DNA of 64,000 bases, taken from assembly GCF_001741865.1 (NCBI RefSeq), contig NZ_CP017147.1, positions 3,897,001-3,961,000 of the forward strand. Direction: 5' to 3'. Origin of the DNA: Bosea vaviloviae. GTDB taxonomy: Bacteria > Pseudomonadota > Alphaproteobacteria > Rhizobiales > Beijerinckiaceae. Below are positions 55,638 to 63,872 of the stretch, one piece after another. The position numbers were made by a program, and so were the translations under genes. The notes under the pieces were generated by a model. It did not search any database. It was given only the letters and a program-made list of their open reading frames with translations, and had not been told where the DNA came from. How positions within the stretch are numbered: the first letter of the stretch is position 1; the number at the start of each line of letters is the position of its first letter.

Positions 55638-56345
55638 ATGGCACAAGTTCAGACCAATCCGATCGATCTCCACTACTGGCCGACGCCGAATGGCTGGAAG
55701 ATCACCATCATGCTCGAGGAGTGCGGGCTGCCCTACACCGTCATTCCCGTGAACATCGGCAAGGGCGACCAGTTCAAGCCGGAATTCCTGGCGATCTCGC
55801 CCAACAACCGCATGCCCGCGATCGTCGATCCCGAGGGGCCGGATGGGAAGCCGATCTCGGTCTTCGAATCCGGAGCGATCCTGCAATATCTCGGTCGCAA
55901 GACCGGAAAGTTCTATCCCGCGGACGAGCGTGGCCGCGTCGCCGTCGATGAATGGCTGTTCTGGCAGATGGGCGGCTTTGGCCCGATGCTCGGCCAGACC
56001 CATCATTTCCGACTCTATGCGCCCGAGCAGCTGCCCTATGCCATCGAGCGCTATACCAATGAGGCGAACCGCCTCTACGGCGTCCTGAACAAGCGCCTCG
56101 CCGGTCGCGACTACATCACCGGCGATTATTCGATCGCCGACATGGCTTGCATCGGTTGGGCACGCGGTTGGGAGCGCCAGGGCCAGGACATCAAACAGTT
56201 TCCGCATGTCGAGCGCTGGATCGCGACGATGCTGGCACGCCCGGCCGTCGAACGTGGTCTTGCCGTCGCTTCGGAGCTGCGCAAGCCGCCGGAGCAGCGC
56301 ACGCCCGAGGAGCACGCGATGCTATTCAACCAGAAGGCGCGCTGA
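55638..56345 (+). CDS. Glutathione S-transferase family protein (YfcG/YghU-like)
   Basis: 235 residues. N-terminal thioredoxin-like domain with LHYWPTPNGWKITIMLEECG; the Asn-Gly pair replaces the catalytic Ser/Cys, as in Nu-class enzymes. SPNNRMPAIVDPEGPDG and FESGAILQYLGRKTG bind glutathione. C-terminal helical domain DYSIADMACIGWARGWERQG. Nu-class members have disulfide-bond reductase activity with glutathione disulfide. Start at 55638. Confidence 0.93.
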   Translation: MAQVQTNPIDLHYWPTPNGWKITIMLEECGLPYTVIPVNIGKGDQFKPEFLAISPNNRMPAIVDPEGPDGKPISVFESGAILQYLGRKTGKFYPADERGRVAVDEWLFWQMGGFGPMLGQTHHFRLYAPEQLPYAIERYTNEANRLYGVLNKRLAGRDYITGDYSIADMACIGWARGWERQGQDIKQFPHVERWIATMLARPAVERGLAVASELRKPPEQRTPEEHAMLFNQKAR

Positions 56346-56357
56346 ACGCAGCCCCGC

Positions 56358-56450
56358 CGTCATGCTCGCCCTTGTGGCGAGCATCCACGTCTTGAACGTC
56401 GCGCTCCACAGATGAAGACGTGGATGGTCGGGACGAGCCCGACCATGACG
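56358..56450. repeat. Palindromic intergenic element (CGTCATGCTCGCC type)
   Basis: Outer CGTCATG / CATGACG ends with inner GCATCCACGTCTT / AAGACGTGGATGGTC arms; central part unpaired. A separate repeat class from the RIME-like elements. Lies between converging GST and DUF2147 genes. Confidence 0.75.
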
Positions 56451-56499
56451 AAAGCGGTGCGACGCCGGTCTATGGCCCGAAGACGACCTCCTTCGCGCG

Positions 56500-56922
56500 T
56501 CAGTTCGCCCGTGACCACTTCACCGAGCGGCAGATCAGCCCGCCGAGCACGCAGCCTGATGTCGTCAGCGCCTCGCCTGCCAACGTCATCGTGCCCGAAT
56601 AGGTCTTGCCGTCCTCGGGGTTGAAGGCGCTGCCGCTCCACTTGCCGGCGCCGGCCGGCTTCATATCGTAGAAGATGCGCTGGCCGACCTTGGCAGGACC
56701 GTTGGGATCCTTGAGCCAAGCGATGGTGCCGCAAACCGCTTCACCGCATTTGGCGAAGCGGACGCGCGAGGCGCCGGTGTCGCGCAGCCATGTGCCGGTG
56801 ACATCCTGGGCCATGGCAGGTGTCGCGCCCATTCCGATCAGAAGCCCAAGACCCAGAAGCGCAAGACCCAGAACCCCAAGACCCAGAAGCTTGGGGCGGC
56901 CTGCGATTGCATGCGTGTTCAT
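56500..56922 (-). CDS. DUF2147 domain secreted protein
   Basis: 140 residues. Signal peptide with hydrophobic core LLGLGVLGLALLGLGLLIGM, cleavage near AMA-Q. The mature domain starts DVTGTWLRDTGASRVRF, then GTIAWLKDPNG and TYSGTMTLAGEALTTSGCVL, a beta-barrel-like DUF2147. The signal peptide's hydrophobic core is built from a 15-bp tandem repeat. A TGAACCAT dyad lies 34 bp upstream. Function unknown. Confidence 0.88.
   Translation of the reverse strand: MNTHAIAGRPKLLGLGVLGLALLGLGLLIGMGATPAMAQDVTGTWLRDTGASRVRFAKCGEAVCGTIAWLKDPNGPAKVGQRIFYDMKPAGAGKWSGSAFNPEDGKTYSGTMTLAGEALTTSGCVLGGLICRSVKWSRAN
56839..56898. repeat. 15-bp tandem repeat in the DUF2147 signal peptide
   Basis: CAGAAGCCCAAGACC-type units at 56839, 56854 and 56869 with a partial fourth at 56884. 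In frame, they encode LGLG(V/A/L)-like pentapeptides in the hydrophobic core. Confidence 0.85.
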
Positions 56923-57277
56923 GTCGATCCTCCCTTGTCCGACCAGCTATGCTGCATGGTTCAGATATGAACCATATCGGAGGCGCGACCCGTCTCCAAG
57001 CCTGCTTTAACGGGAGGATGAAGCGGGTAACCGCGCGCCAAGGTGAACGTCGCGTCAACGCGGCGAAGGCTGACCCAACGGGAGGATCTTGAAATCACGT
57101 GGCTTTTCGCGCGGCCAGCATGAATCGATCGTTGATTTAACCCGGCGATTACATCTCGTTGAGCTTCGATTCATCGCGATTTTTAGCGGCCTCTTTAAGG
57201 GCTGCGGCCAAATCTCACCGTCACAAGCCGCGGCCTTGGACGGGTGCTCGGCGCAACAGGACAAGAGGGTGGTTGTC
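56923..57277. other. Intergenic region between DUF2147 and the Sel1-like gene
   Basis: 355 bp. Contains the ATGGTTCA/TGAACCAT dyad at 56956-56975. A TTG with GGGAGG upstream near 57089 could extend the Sel1-like gene by 63 codons, but the translated extension has no family resemblance. Nothing else evident. Confidence 0.5.
56956..56975. promoter_or_regulatory. Dyad ATGGTTCA-GATA-TGAACCAT, candidate operator of the DUF2147 gene
   Basis: Perfect 8-bp arms (56956-56963, 56968-56975) 34 bp upstream of the DUF2147 ATG. Typical of a dimeric repressor site of the MarR/HxlR/TetR sort; no regulator gene is adjacent. Confidence 0.5.
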
Positions 57278-57547
57278 ATGGCACGCATGGAAATGAGCGC
57301 GATTCCCGCTTCGCTGGTGATCCCGACGGAAGCCTCCGCCGAGGCCTATTACGAACTTGGGCTGATGTATGCCGCAGGCCGCAATCAGCCGGTCGACCTC
57401 GTCGCGGCGCAGAAATGGTTCAACGTCGCCCTGGCGCGCGGTTGTGGCCGGGCGGCTGCCCATCGCCAGGAACTGGCGCTCGAATTGACCCGCGACGAGA
57501 TCGCCGAGGCGCTGCGCGAGGCCCGCAGCTTCCTGACGCGCCACTAG
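57278..57547 (+). CDS. Short Sel1-like (tetratricopeptide-related) protein
   Basis: 89 residues from the ATG at 57278. AEAYYELGLMYAAGRNQPVD then LVAAQKWFNVALARGCGRAA is one Sel1-like repeat (YxLGxxYaxGxgvxxdxxxAxxWfxxAAxxG). The C-terminal EIAEALREARSFLTRH is helical. Cytoplasmic. Such single-repeat proteins are probably adaptors. A longer form from an upstream TTG is possible. Confidence 0.78.
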   Translation: MARMEMSAIPASLVIPTEASAEAYYELGLMYAAGRNQPVDLVAAQKWFNVALARGCGRAAAHRQELALELTRDEIAEALREARSFLTRH

Positions 57548-57639
57548 CGTCCCGCTGAAACGCCCGGGAGCCTTGTGGGGCGGAGAGGCGGCCGCTATAA
57601 GCGCGCCGCATTCTCCAGAAATTCCCCAAGGATATATCG

Positions 57640-58062
<423 letters not shown>

Positions 58063-58144
58063 TCTCTCAAAATCCACGCCGTCGTCCTGGGCAAGCCGCG
58101 TAGCGGCGCCGTTTTTGGGATGACGGTGGGGTGCGTGATGTGCA

Positions 58145-58171
58145 GGCGGGCTCTCGAGCCCGCCTTTTTTT
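58145..58171 (+). terminator. Rho-independent terminator downstream of ndk
   Basis: GGCGGGC-TCTCGA-GCCCGCC stem followed by seven T (58165-58171), which run into the stop codon of the convergent MerR gene. Confidence 0.9.
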
Positions 58172-58599
58172 CACGCCACGCGGTGGTCGTGCAGGCAATG
58201 GCCGTGATCGGCGAGCGATTCGATCACCCGGCATTCGGCTACGCGGCCGTGCTGGCATTCGCCGACCATGCGCTGGAGCTCGCCGCGCAGTGATTGGAGC
58301 TGGGCGATGCGCCGCTCGACATCGGCGAGATGGCGTTGCGCGATGCTGTCGGCCCGGTCGCATGACGCCTGCGGCTCGGCCGCCATAGCCAGCAATTCGC
58401 GGATATCGTCGACGGCAAAGCCGAGATCGCGCGCATGCCGGATGAAGCGCAGGCGCTGCAGATGAGCGTCGCCATAGCTGCGGCGGTTGCTCTGCGTACG
58501 AACGGCGGCGGGCAGGAGCCCGATCTCCTCGTAGAAGCGGATGGTCGGAACCTTGACGCCTGTCGCCTCCGACAGCGCGCCGATCGGCATCTGTTCCAT
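58171..58599 (-). CDS. MerR family metal-responsive regulator (ZntR/CadR-like)
   Basis: 142 residues. Winged HTH MPIGALSEATGVKVPTIRFY, then a long dimerisation helix, then a metal loop with Cys115 and Cys123 (GECQHGRVAECRV). Cys80 is present; sensors of monovalent ions such as CueR have Ser there, so a divalent metal (Zn, Cd, Pb) is likely. The His/Cys-rich tail HGHCLHDH may add ligands. GGAGG precedes the ATG. A perfect MerR-type dyad lies 16 bp upstream. No metal exporter is adjacent; the target may be distant. Confidence 0.9.
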   Translation of the reverse strand: MEQMPIGALSEATGVKVPTIRFYEEIGLLPAAVRTQSNRRSYGDAHLQRLRFIRHARDLGFAVDDIRELLAMAAEPQASCDRADSIAQRHLADVERRIAQLQSLRGELQRMVGECQHGRVAECRVIESLADHGHCLHDHRVA

Positions 58600-58614
58600 C
58601 GCGGCGGCCTCCTA

Positions 58615-58635
58615 ATCCTCTAGAGACTAGAGGAT
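58615..58635. promoter_or_regulatory. MerR-type operator ATCCTCTAG-AGA-CTAGAGGAT
   Basis: Perfect 9-bp arms with a 3-bp centre (21 bp), matching the CCTCTAG...CTAGAGG style of ZntR/CadR operators. Located just upstream of the MerR gene, so autoregulation is likely. Confidence 0.75.
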
Positions 58636-58659
58636 ATAGCGTATAGGCCTTGCCGATGA

Positions 58660-58691
58660 AACCCCGTGGCCTGATCCTGGCTCACGGGGTT
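58660..58691 (-). terminator. Stem-loop downstream of the MipA/OmpV gene
   Basis: AACCCCGTG (58660-58668) and CACGGGGTT (58683-58691) form a 9-bp stem between the MipA/OmpV stop and the MerR promoter. No strong T run. Confidence 0.5.
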
Positions 58692-58703
58692 CGGAGTTCG
58701 CGC

Positions 58704-59525
58704 TCAGAAGCCGAGATCGAAGGCGTAGCTCGCCGAGATGCCGAGCGTGATCGAGTCGCGCGAGCCATAGGTTCTCACGATCGGCGACTTGGCGGCATCG
58801 CCGACCAGGCGCTTGTACTCGATATAGGTCGTGGTTGAGAGACGCTCGGACCAGTTATAGGTCGCCTGCGCGATCGCGCCGTAGGAATGGACCCCGGCAT
58901 TGTAGCGCTGCAGCAGCCCGCCGGTGCCGGCGACACCGGGATAGGAGCCGAAATAGGTCCGCAGATAGTCGGCGCCGACGATGCTCATGCGCGGGCCGGC
59001 ACCGAACGACCATTGGCCGACCCTGGCGATGGCGTCGAGCTTGAGTTCAGCGACCAGCGCGTCATGGGCGATGAAGCCGCGCCGCAGATCGACGCGGGCG
59101 CGCAGCCAGGAGGCCGGGTAGAACTCGGCGAAGCCGCCGGCCTCGAAGCCGAATTTCGTATCGGGAACCGCGACCAGAGCGGGGTTGGTGCTGGCCTTGC
59201 GCTCCCAGAGCAGATTGCCGGAGAAGCCGATGCGCCAGCCCTTGCCGGAGAAGAAGCCGATCGAGAGCGCGTCATCCTCGGCCACCCACCAGGTGCTCTT
59301 CACGCCCTTGCCGAGCGAGATGATCGGGCGCGGCCGGAAGACGTAATTGTTGGAGCCTGAATAATCGGGCTGGTAGCGCAAGCCGGCTCCCAGCGTCAGA
59401 TTCCAATGCTGCGCGGATTCAGGCGAGGTGAGGGTGCTGTAGTCGCTCGACTGCGCCAAAGCGCGCTGGCCGGACGAAAGGACGAGACAGGCCAGCAGGC
59501 CCGCCAGGAACGCAACGCAACGCAT
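58704..59525 (-). CDS. MipA/OmpV family outer membrane protein
   Basis: 273 residues from the ATG at 59525. Signal peptide CVAFLAGLLACLVLSSGQRA, cleavage near ALA-Q. The mature protein is beta-rich, starting NLTLGAGLRYQPDYSGSNNY and FRPRPIISLG, and ends in the aromatic ISASYAFDLGF typical of outer-membrane barrels. MipA binds murein enzymes in E. coli; OmpV-type members respond to osmotic or metal stress. Located upstream of the MerR gene on the same strand, perhaps by chance. Confidence 0.9.
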   Translation of the reverse strand: MRCVAFLAGLLACLVLSSGQRALAQSSDYSTLTSPESAQHWNLTLGAGLRYQPDYSGSNNYVFRPRPIISLGKGVKSTWWVAEDDALSIGFFSGKGWRIGFSGNLLWERKASTNPALVAVPDTKFGFEAGGFAEFYPASWLRARVDLRRGFIAHDALVAELKLDAIARVGQWSFGAGPRMSIVGADYLRTYFGSYPGVAGTGGLLQRYNAGVHSYGAIAQATYNWSERLSTTTYIEYKRLVGDAAKSPIVRTYGSRDSITLGISASYAFDLGF

Positions 59526-59701
59526 CGATGAGAACTCCGGCGCCGAGGCGCCTTTACCGAACACAACCTCACTCAACTTGACTCGTTAGTGTTAACCGCC
59601 GGTTGACGCTCGCGCGCCGGCTGCGTCGAGAGGTGCCGAGAAAGGCATGGCTGCCCGCGTCCGCCATTTCTCCTGCTCTGAACTTCGTCTAATAAGCAAT
59701 T

Positions 59702-61789
59702 ATGACCGAGCTTCCCCGCATCGCCCATCTGCCATCCGTTTGCCCGCATGACTGCCCTTCCGCCTGCTCTCTCGAGGTCGAGGTCATCGATGGGCGCAGC
59801 ATCGGGCGGGTGCGCGGCAGCAAGCGCCAGAGCTACACGGACGGGGTGATCTGCGCCAAGGTCGCGCGCTATTCCGAGCGCATCCACCATCCCGACCGGC
59901 TGCTGCATCCGCTGCGCAGGACCGGGCCGAAGGGATCGGGCCAATTCGAGCGGATTTCCTGGGACGAGGCACTCGACGAGATCGCTCGCCGTTTCCTGGC
60001 GATCGAGCATGAGCACGGCGCGCAGGCCATCTGGCCCTATTACTATGCAGGCACGATGGGCCTCGTCATGCGCGACGGCATCAACCGCCTGCGCCACGCC
60101 AAGGGCTATTCCGGCCAGTATTCGACGATCTGCACCACCATGGCCTGGACCGGCTTCATCGCCGGCACGGGCCGCCTCGCGGGACCCGATCCGCGCGAGA
60201 TGGCCAAGTCGGACTGCGTGGTGATCTGGGGCACCAACGCCGTGCATACCCAGGTCAATGTGATGCACCACGCCGTCAAGGCGCGGAAGACGCGCGGCGC
60301 CAAGATCGTCGCCATCGACATCTATCACAATGCCACGCTCGCCCAGGCAGACCTCGCTTTGGTGCTGCGGCCGGGCACGGATGCGGCGCTGGCCTGCGCG
60401 GTGATGCATGTCCTCTTCCGCGATGGCCATGCCGACCGCGACTATCTGGCGCAGCACACCGACGCTCCAGACGAGCTGGAAGCGCATCTCACCGACCGCA
60501 CTCCGGAATGGGCGGCTGCCATCACCGGGCTCGAGGTCGCGCAGATCGAGGAGTTCGCGGCCCTCGTCGGCACGCGCAAGAAGAGCTTCTTCCGGCTGGG
60601 CTATGGCTTCGCGCGCCAGCGCAATGGTGCGGTCTCGATGCATGCGGCGCTGTCTGTGCCAACCGTTACAGGAGCCTGGCAATATGAGGGCGGCGGCGCC
60701 TTCCACAGCAACAGCGGCATCTACAAATGGCGCAAGAGCCTGATCGAAGGGCTCGACCTCATCGATCCGAAAATCCGCCAGCTCGATCAGTCGCAGATCG
60801 GCCGGGTGCTCACCGGCGATGCGCAGGCGCTGCGGCAGGGCGGGCCGGTCAAGGCGCTCTTCATCCAGAACACCAACCCGGTTTCGGTCGCGCCCGAGCA
60901 GGAGCTGGTCAAGCAGGGCTTTGGGCGCGACGACCTCTTCACCGTCGTCCATGAGCAGTTCATGACCGAGACGGCCGGGATGGCCGATATCGTGCTGCCG
61001 GCGACCCAGTTCATGGAGCATGACGACATCTATCAGGGCGGCGGCCACCAGCACATCATGTGGGGCGGCAAGCTGGTCGACCCGCCGGGCGAATGCCGCT
61101 CGAACCACGAGGTCATCTGCGCGCTCGCCGAGCGGCTCGGTGTGCAGCATCGCGGCTTCCAGATGTCGCCGCGCGAGATCGTCGACTGGACATTGCGCGA
61201 GAGCGGGCGCGGCACGCTCGACGAATTGATTGCCAATGATTTCCACGACGTACAGCCGGATTATCGCACGGCGCATTATCTCGACGGCTTCGGCTACCGC
61301 GACAAGAAATTCCGCTTCAAGCCCGATTGGCCGAAGGTGCCCAACGCCAATGCCGGTACGGTTGGCCCATACTTGCAGATGCCGACATTGCCCGACTACT
61401 GGGCCGTCATCGAGAATGCTGATGCCGAGCATCCCTTCCGCCTGGCGACGAGCCCGGCGCGCAGCTTCCTGAACTCGACCTTCACCGAGACCCCGGGCTC
61501 CCAGAAGAAGGAGGGGCGTCCAACCTTGATGCTGCATCCCGACGATGCGGAAAAGCTCGGCATCGCGGCCGATGACGAAGTCATGGTCGGCAACAGCCGC
61601 GGCAGCGTGTATCTCCATGCCGTGCTGTTCGAGGGCTTGGTGCGGGGTGTCGTCATCGCCGAGTCGATCTGGCCCAATGCGGCGCACAGGCATGGCCGTG
61701 GCATCAACACAATCACGGGGGCAGACGCCGTCGCGCCCTTCGGCGGCGCTGCTTTTCATGACGTGAAGGTGTGGATCAAGCGGGCGTGA
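59702..61789 (+). CDS. Molybdopterin-dependent oxidoreductase (DMSO reductase superfamily)
   Basis: 695 residues. N-terminal 4Fe-4S motif with Cys14, Cys18, Cys22 and Cys51 (VCPHDCPSAC then GVICAK). Molybdopterin-binding regions include VVIWGTNAVHTQVNVMH, ALFIQNTNPVSVAPEQELVK and DIVLPATQFMEHDDIYQGGG, and the C-terminal dinucleotide-binding domain starts near residue 585 (RLATSPARSFLNSTF). No Tat signal, so cytoplasmic. No partner subunits or cofactor genes are nearby. Belongs to an uncharacterised group of stand-alone enzymes; substrate unknown. Confidence 0.9.
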   Translation: MTELPRIAHLPSVCPHDCPSACSLEVEVIDGRSIGRVRGSKRQSYTDGVICAKVARYSERIHHPDRLLHPLRRTGPKGSGQFERISWDEALDEIARRFLAIEHEHGAQAIWPYYYAGTMGLVMRDGINRLRHAKGYSGQYSTICTTMAWTGFIAGTGRLAGPDPREMAKSDCVVIWGTNAVHTQVNVMHHAVKARKTRGAKIVAIDIYHNATLAQADLALVLRPGTDAALACAVMHVLFRDGHADRDYLAQHTDAPDELEAHLTDRTPEWAAAITGLEVAQIEEFAALVGTRKKSFFRLGYGFARQRNGAVSMHAALSVPTVTGAWQYEGGGAFHSNSGIYKWRKSLIEGLDLIDPKIRQLDQSQIGRVLTGDAQALRQGGPVKALFIQNTNPVSVAPEQELVKQGFGRDDLFTVVHEQFMTETAGMADIVLPATQFMEHDDIYQGGGHQHIMWGGKLVDPPGECRSNHEVICALAERLGVQHRGFQMSPREIVDWTLRESGRGTLDELIANDFHDVQPDYRTAHYLDGFGYRDKKFRFKPDWPKVPNANAGTVGPYLQMPTLPDYWAVIENADAEHPFRLATSPARSFLNSTFTETPGSQKKEGRPTLMLHPDDAEKLGIAADDEVMVGNSRGSVYLHAVLFEGLVRGVVIAESIWPNAAHRHGRGINTITGADAVAPFGGAAFHDVKVWIKRA

Positions 61790-61856
61790 CCTTCCGCGCT
61801 CTTGACCTTTGCGAGGCGCTGTGAACCATCGCCGACGCGCGGGCGAGGCATGAATC

Positions 61857-62258
61857 ATGCAATCAGGAGCCCGTTTTCTTAGGGCTTGTGAAATCATGAT
61901 GATGCGGCGGATGGGTGCGGTCGTTTTGGCCGGTGGATTGTCTGTGCTGCTGGGCACGGTCGTACTGGCCGCGAGCAGCTCCGCGCCGCTCCCGCCGCCG
62001 GATCCGACGGCGAAGAACCTCACCCCCTATATGATCCAGCTGCGCGCCTTCGACGCTTGCCTGCACACCCAGTCGCAATTGCTGCAGACGACCCGCGAGG
62101 CGGTGCATACGCCGTGCAGCTGCTACGCCAAGGGCACGGTCAACGCCATGTCCAAGGACGAGATCCAGGCTTTTCGCGACACCGGCTATTTCAACGACAC
62201 GGCGCGTGAGAAGGGTCTGGAGTTCCTCGACAAGTGCAAGCTCAAGCGGCCGCTTTGA
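61857..62258 (+). CDS. Small secreted protein with conserved cysteines
   Basis: 133 residues (an alternative ATG at 61896 shortens the N terminus by 13). Hydrophobic signal MGAVVLAGGLSVLLGTVVLA. The mature part has four Cys (FDACLHTQ, HTPCSCYAKGT, LDKCKLKRP), probably two disulfides. Likely periplasmic. No family recognised. Overlaps the convergent GST gene by 17 bp. Confidence 0.7.
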   Translation: MQSGARFLRACEIMMMRRMGAVVLAGGLSVLLGTVVLAASSSAPLPPPDPTAKNLTPYMIQLRAFDACLHTQSQLLQTTREAVHTPCSCYAKGTVNAMSKDEIQAFRDTGYFNDTAREKGLEFLDKCKLKRPL

Positions 62259-62964
62259 CGGCTGCGGCTTCCGGAAAGAAACGCGCCCTGATCCGCGCTT
62301 CGTAAGCGACGAGATTGGGGTGGCTTTCGACGACGCCACGAATGGCGGAGTCGAAGACCGGGCTGAGCGCCGACATCGTGAAGGCGCCCAGCACTGCGTC
62401 GGCCCCGCAAGGCGTGTCGCCGAGCAGGTACTGCCGCTCGCCCAGAATAGCGGCGATCGCGGCATAGGCGCGTCTGGTCAGGGCCAGCCGCTCCTCGGCG
62501 CTGTGCCGCCCGGTGCCCTGGCCGTCGAGATTGTTCCGCACCTTGCGTTTCACCATGGCGATGATCAACGGACGCAGCGGGGCTGGTATCGCCTTGAAGA
62601 AATGACGCGGACCGCGGTCGAAATTCCCGCTGTCGATCCAGCGCTCATGCACGACCATCCAGTAGAGCTGCTCTTCCAGCATCTTCTCGACGGCCCAGGC
62701 GATGCCGCGCTGCTCCGGCGTCAGGCCGGTGTCGAAATCGATGCCGTGCGCGCTTTCCAGGTGGAAGCGGATGAAGCTCGAATCGGGAATGGTGGCGCCG
62801 TCGTCGACGATCATCGGCAGCTTGCCTTTGGGTGCGCTGCGCATGTTCCCGGTCACGCGCTGGAACGGTAGCCCGGACATCTGCAGCAGGATCTCGGCCT
62901 TGATGCAGAACGGGCTCGGATCGGGCAGTCCGAAGCCCGGGCCGAAGCTGTGCAGGGTGATCAT
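62242..62964 (-). CDS. Glutathione S-transferase family protein
   Basis: 240 residues from the ATG at 62964. The thioredoxin-like domain begins ITLHSFGPGFGLPDPSPFCI, then KLPMIVDDGATIPDSSFIRF binds glutathione. The C-terminal domain YLLGDTPCGADAVLGAFTMS resembles the metaxin/Fax-like GST subgroup. Substrate unknown. The 3' end overlaps the secreted-protein gene. Confidence 0.87.
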   Translation of the reverse strand: MITLHSFGPGFGLPDPSPFCIKAEILLQMSGLPFQRVTGNMRSAPKGKLPMIVDDGATIPDSSFIRFHLESAHGIDFDTGLTPEQRGIAWAVEKMLEEQLYWMVVHERWIDSGNFDRGPRHFFKAIPAPLRPLIIAMVKRKVRNNLDGQGTGRHSAEERLALTRRAYAAIAAILGERQYLLGDTPCGADAVLGAFTMSALSPVFDSAIRGVVESHPNLVAYEARIRARFFPEAAAVKAAA

Positions 62965-63083
62965 GTCGTGGTTTCCTCTTGGCATTCTTGCCGGCCTGGA
63001 CGCTACTGCCACGCTCCTGACAGGATTCGTCAGCAGGCTGGGCCAATCTGAACCTGACGAAGCTCGGGTGGAAACTGAAGAAC

Positions 63084-63872
63084 ATGCAGCGCGCCGAACG
63101 ATTGCTCGATCTGATCCAGAGCCTGCGCCGCCGGCGCCGGCCCGTGACGGCCGATACGCTCGCCGCCGAGCTCGATGTCTCGGTTCGCACGGTTTATCGC
63201 GACATCGCCGCGCTGATGCGCCAGGGCGTGCCGGTCCGGGGCGAGGCCGGCATCGGCTACGTCCTCGATGCCGGCTTCGACCTGCCGCCGCTGATGCTGT
63301 CGCCCGACGAGATCGAGGCGGTTCTCGTCGGCATGCGCTGGCTCAGCGAACGGGCCGACCCTGTTCTGGCGCGCGCGGCCGAGGATGTGGTCAGCAAGGT
63401 CGCAGCCGTGCTGCCGACGCATCTCAAGCCAATCCTGCTCGACGGCGCCTTGTTCGCCCCCGCCTATGGCTCGGAGAAGCCGGTCGACCAGGTCGATGTC
63501 GCCGGCGTCCGCGCCGCGATCCGGCAAGGCCGCAAGCTCTCGATCCGCTATCGCGACGAGGCCGGCCGGGAATCGCAGCGCATGATCTGGCCGATCGGCA
63601 TGACTTTCTACGAGCGCGTGCGCATCGTCATCGCCTGGTGCGAATTGCGCGAGGCGTTCCGCCATTTCCGCACCGACCGCATCACCGACCTCACCTTGCG
63701 CGAGGAACGCTACCCGGCGCGGCGCGCTGACCTGTTGCGGCGCTGGCAGCAGCAGGAGGATGAGCGCGACAGGGCCGCTTGCGAGCAGCGCGAGGCGGCT
63801 CAGGCCCGCGCGATCGCGCCTGCGATCAGTGAGACACGGCCCGAGGCGACCTCGGCCAGCGCGCGCGGATAA
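63084..63872 (+). CDS. YafY/DeoR-like transcriptional regulator with WYL domain
   Basis: 262 residues. N-terminal HTH ERLLDLIQSLRRRRRPVTAD then LDVSVRTVYRDIAALMRQGV, and a WYL ligand domain around 145-215 (KLSIRYRDEAGRESQRMIWP). Divergent from the GST gene with about 120 bp between, which it may regulate. The Arg/Gln-rich C-terminal tail extends about 30 residues past the usual end and overlaps purN by 73 bp. Confidence 0.88.
   Translation: MQRAERLLDLIQSLRRRRRPVTADTLAAELDVSVRTVYRDIAALMRQGVPVRGEAGIGYVLDAGFDLPPLMLSPDEIEAVLVGMRWLSERADPVLARAAEDVVSKVAAVLPTHLKPILLDGALFAPAYGSEKPVDQVDVAGVRAAIRQGRKLSIRYRDEAGRESQRMIWPIGMTFYERVRIVIAWCELREAFRHFRTDRITDLTLREERYPARRADLLRRWQQQEDERDRAACEQREAAQARAIAPAISETRPEATSASARG

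Noticed and set aside
59573..62023. 816-codon open frame antisense to the molybdopterin oxidoreductase
   Set aside because: Shadow; the plus-strand gene has the Fe-S and molybdopterin motifs.
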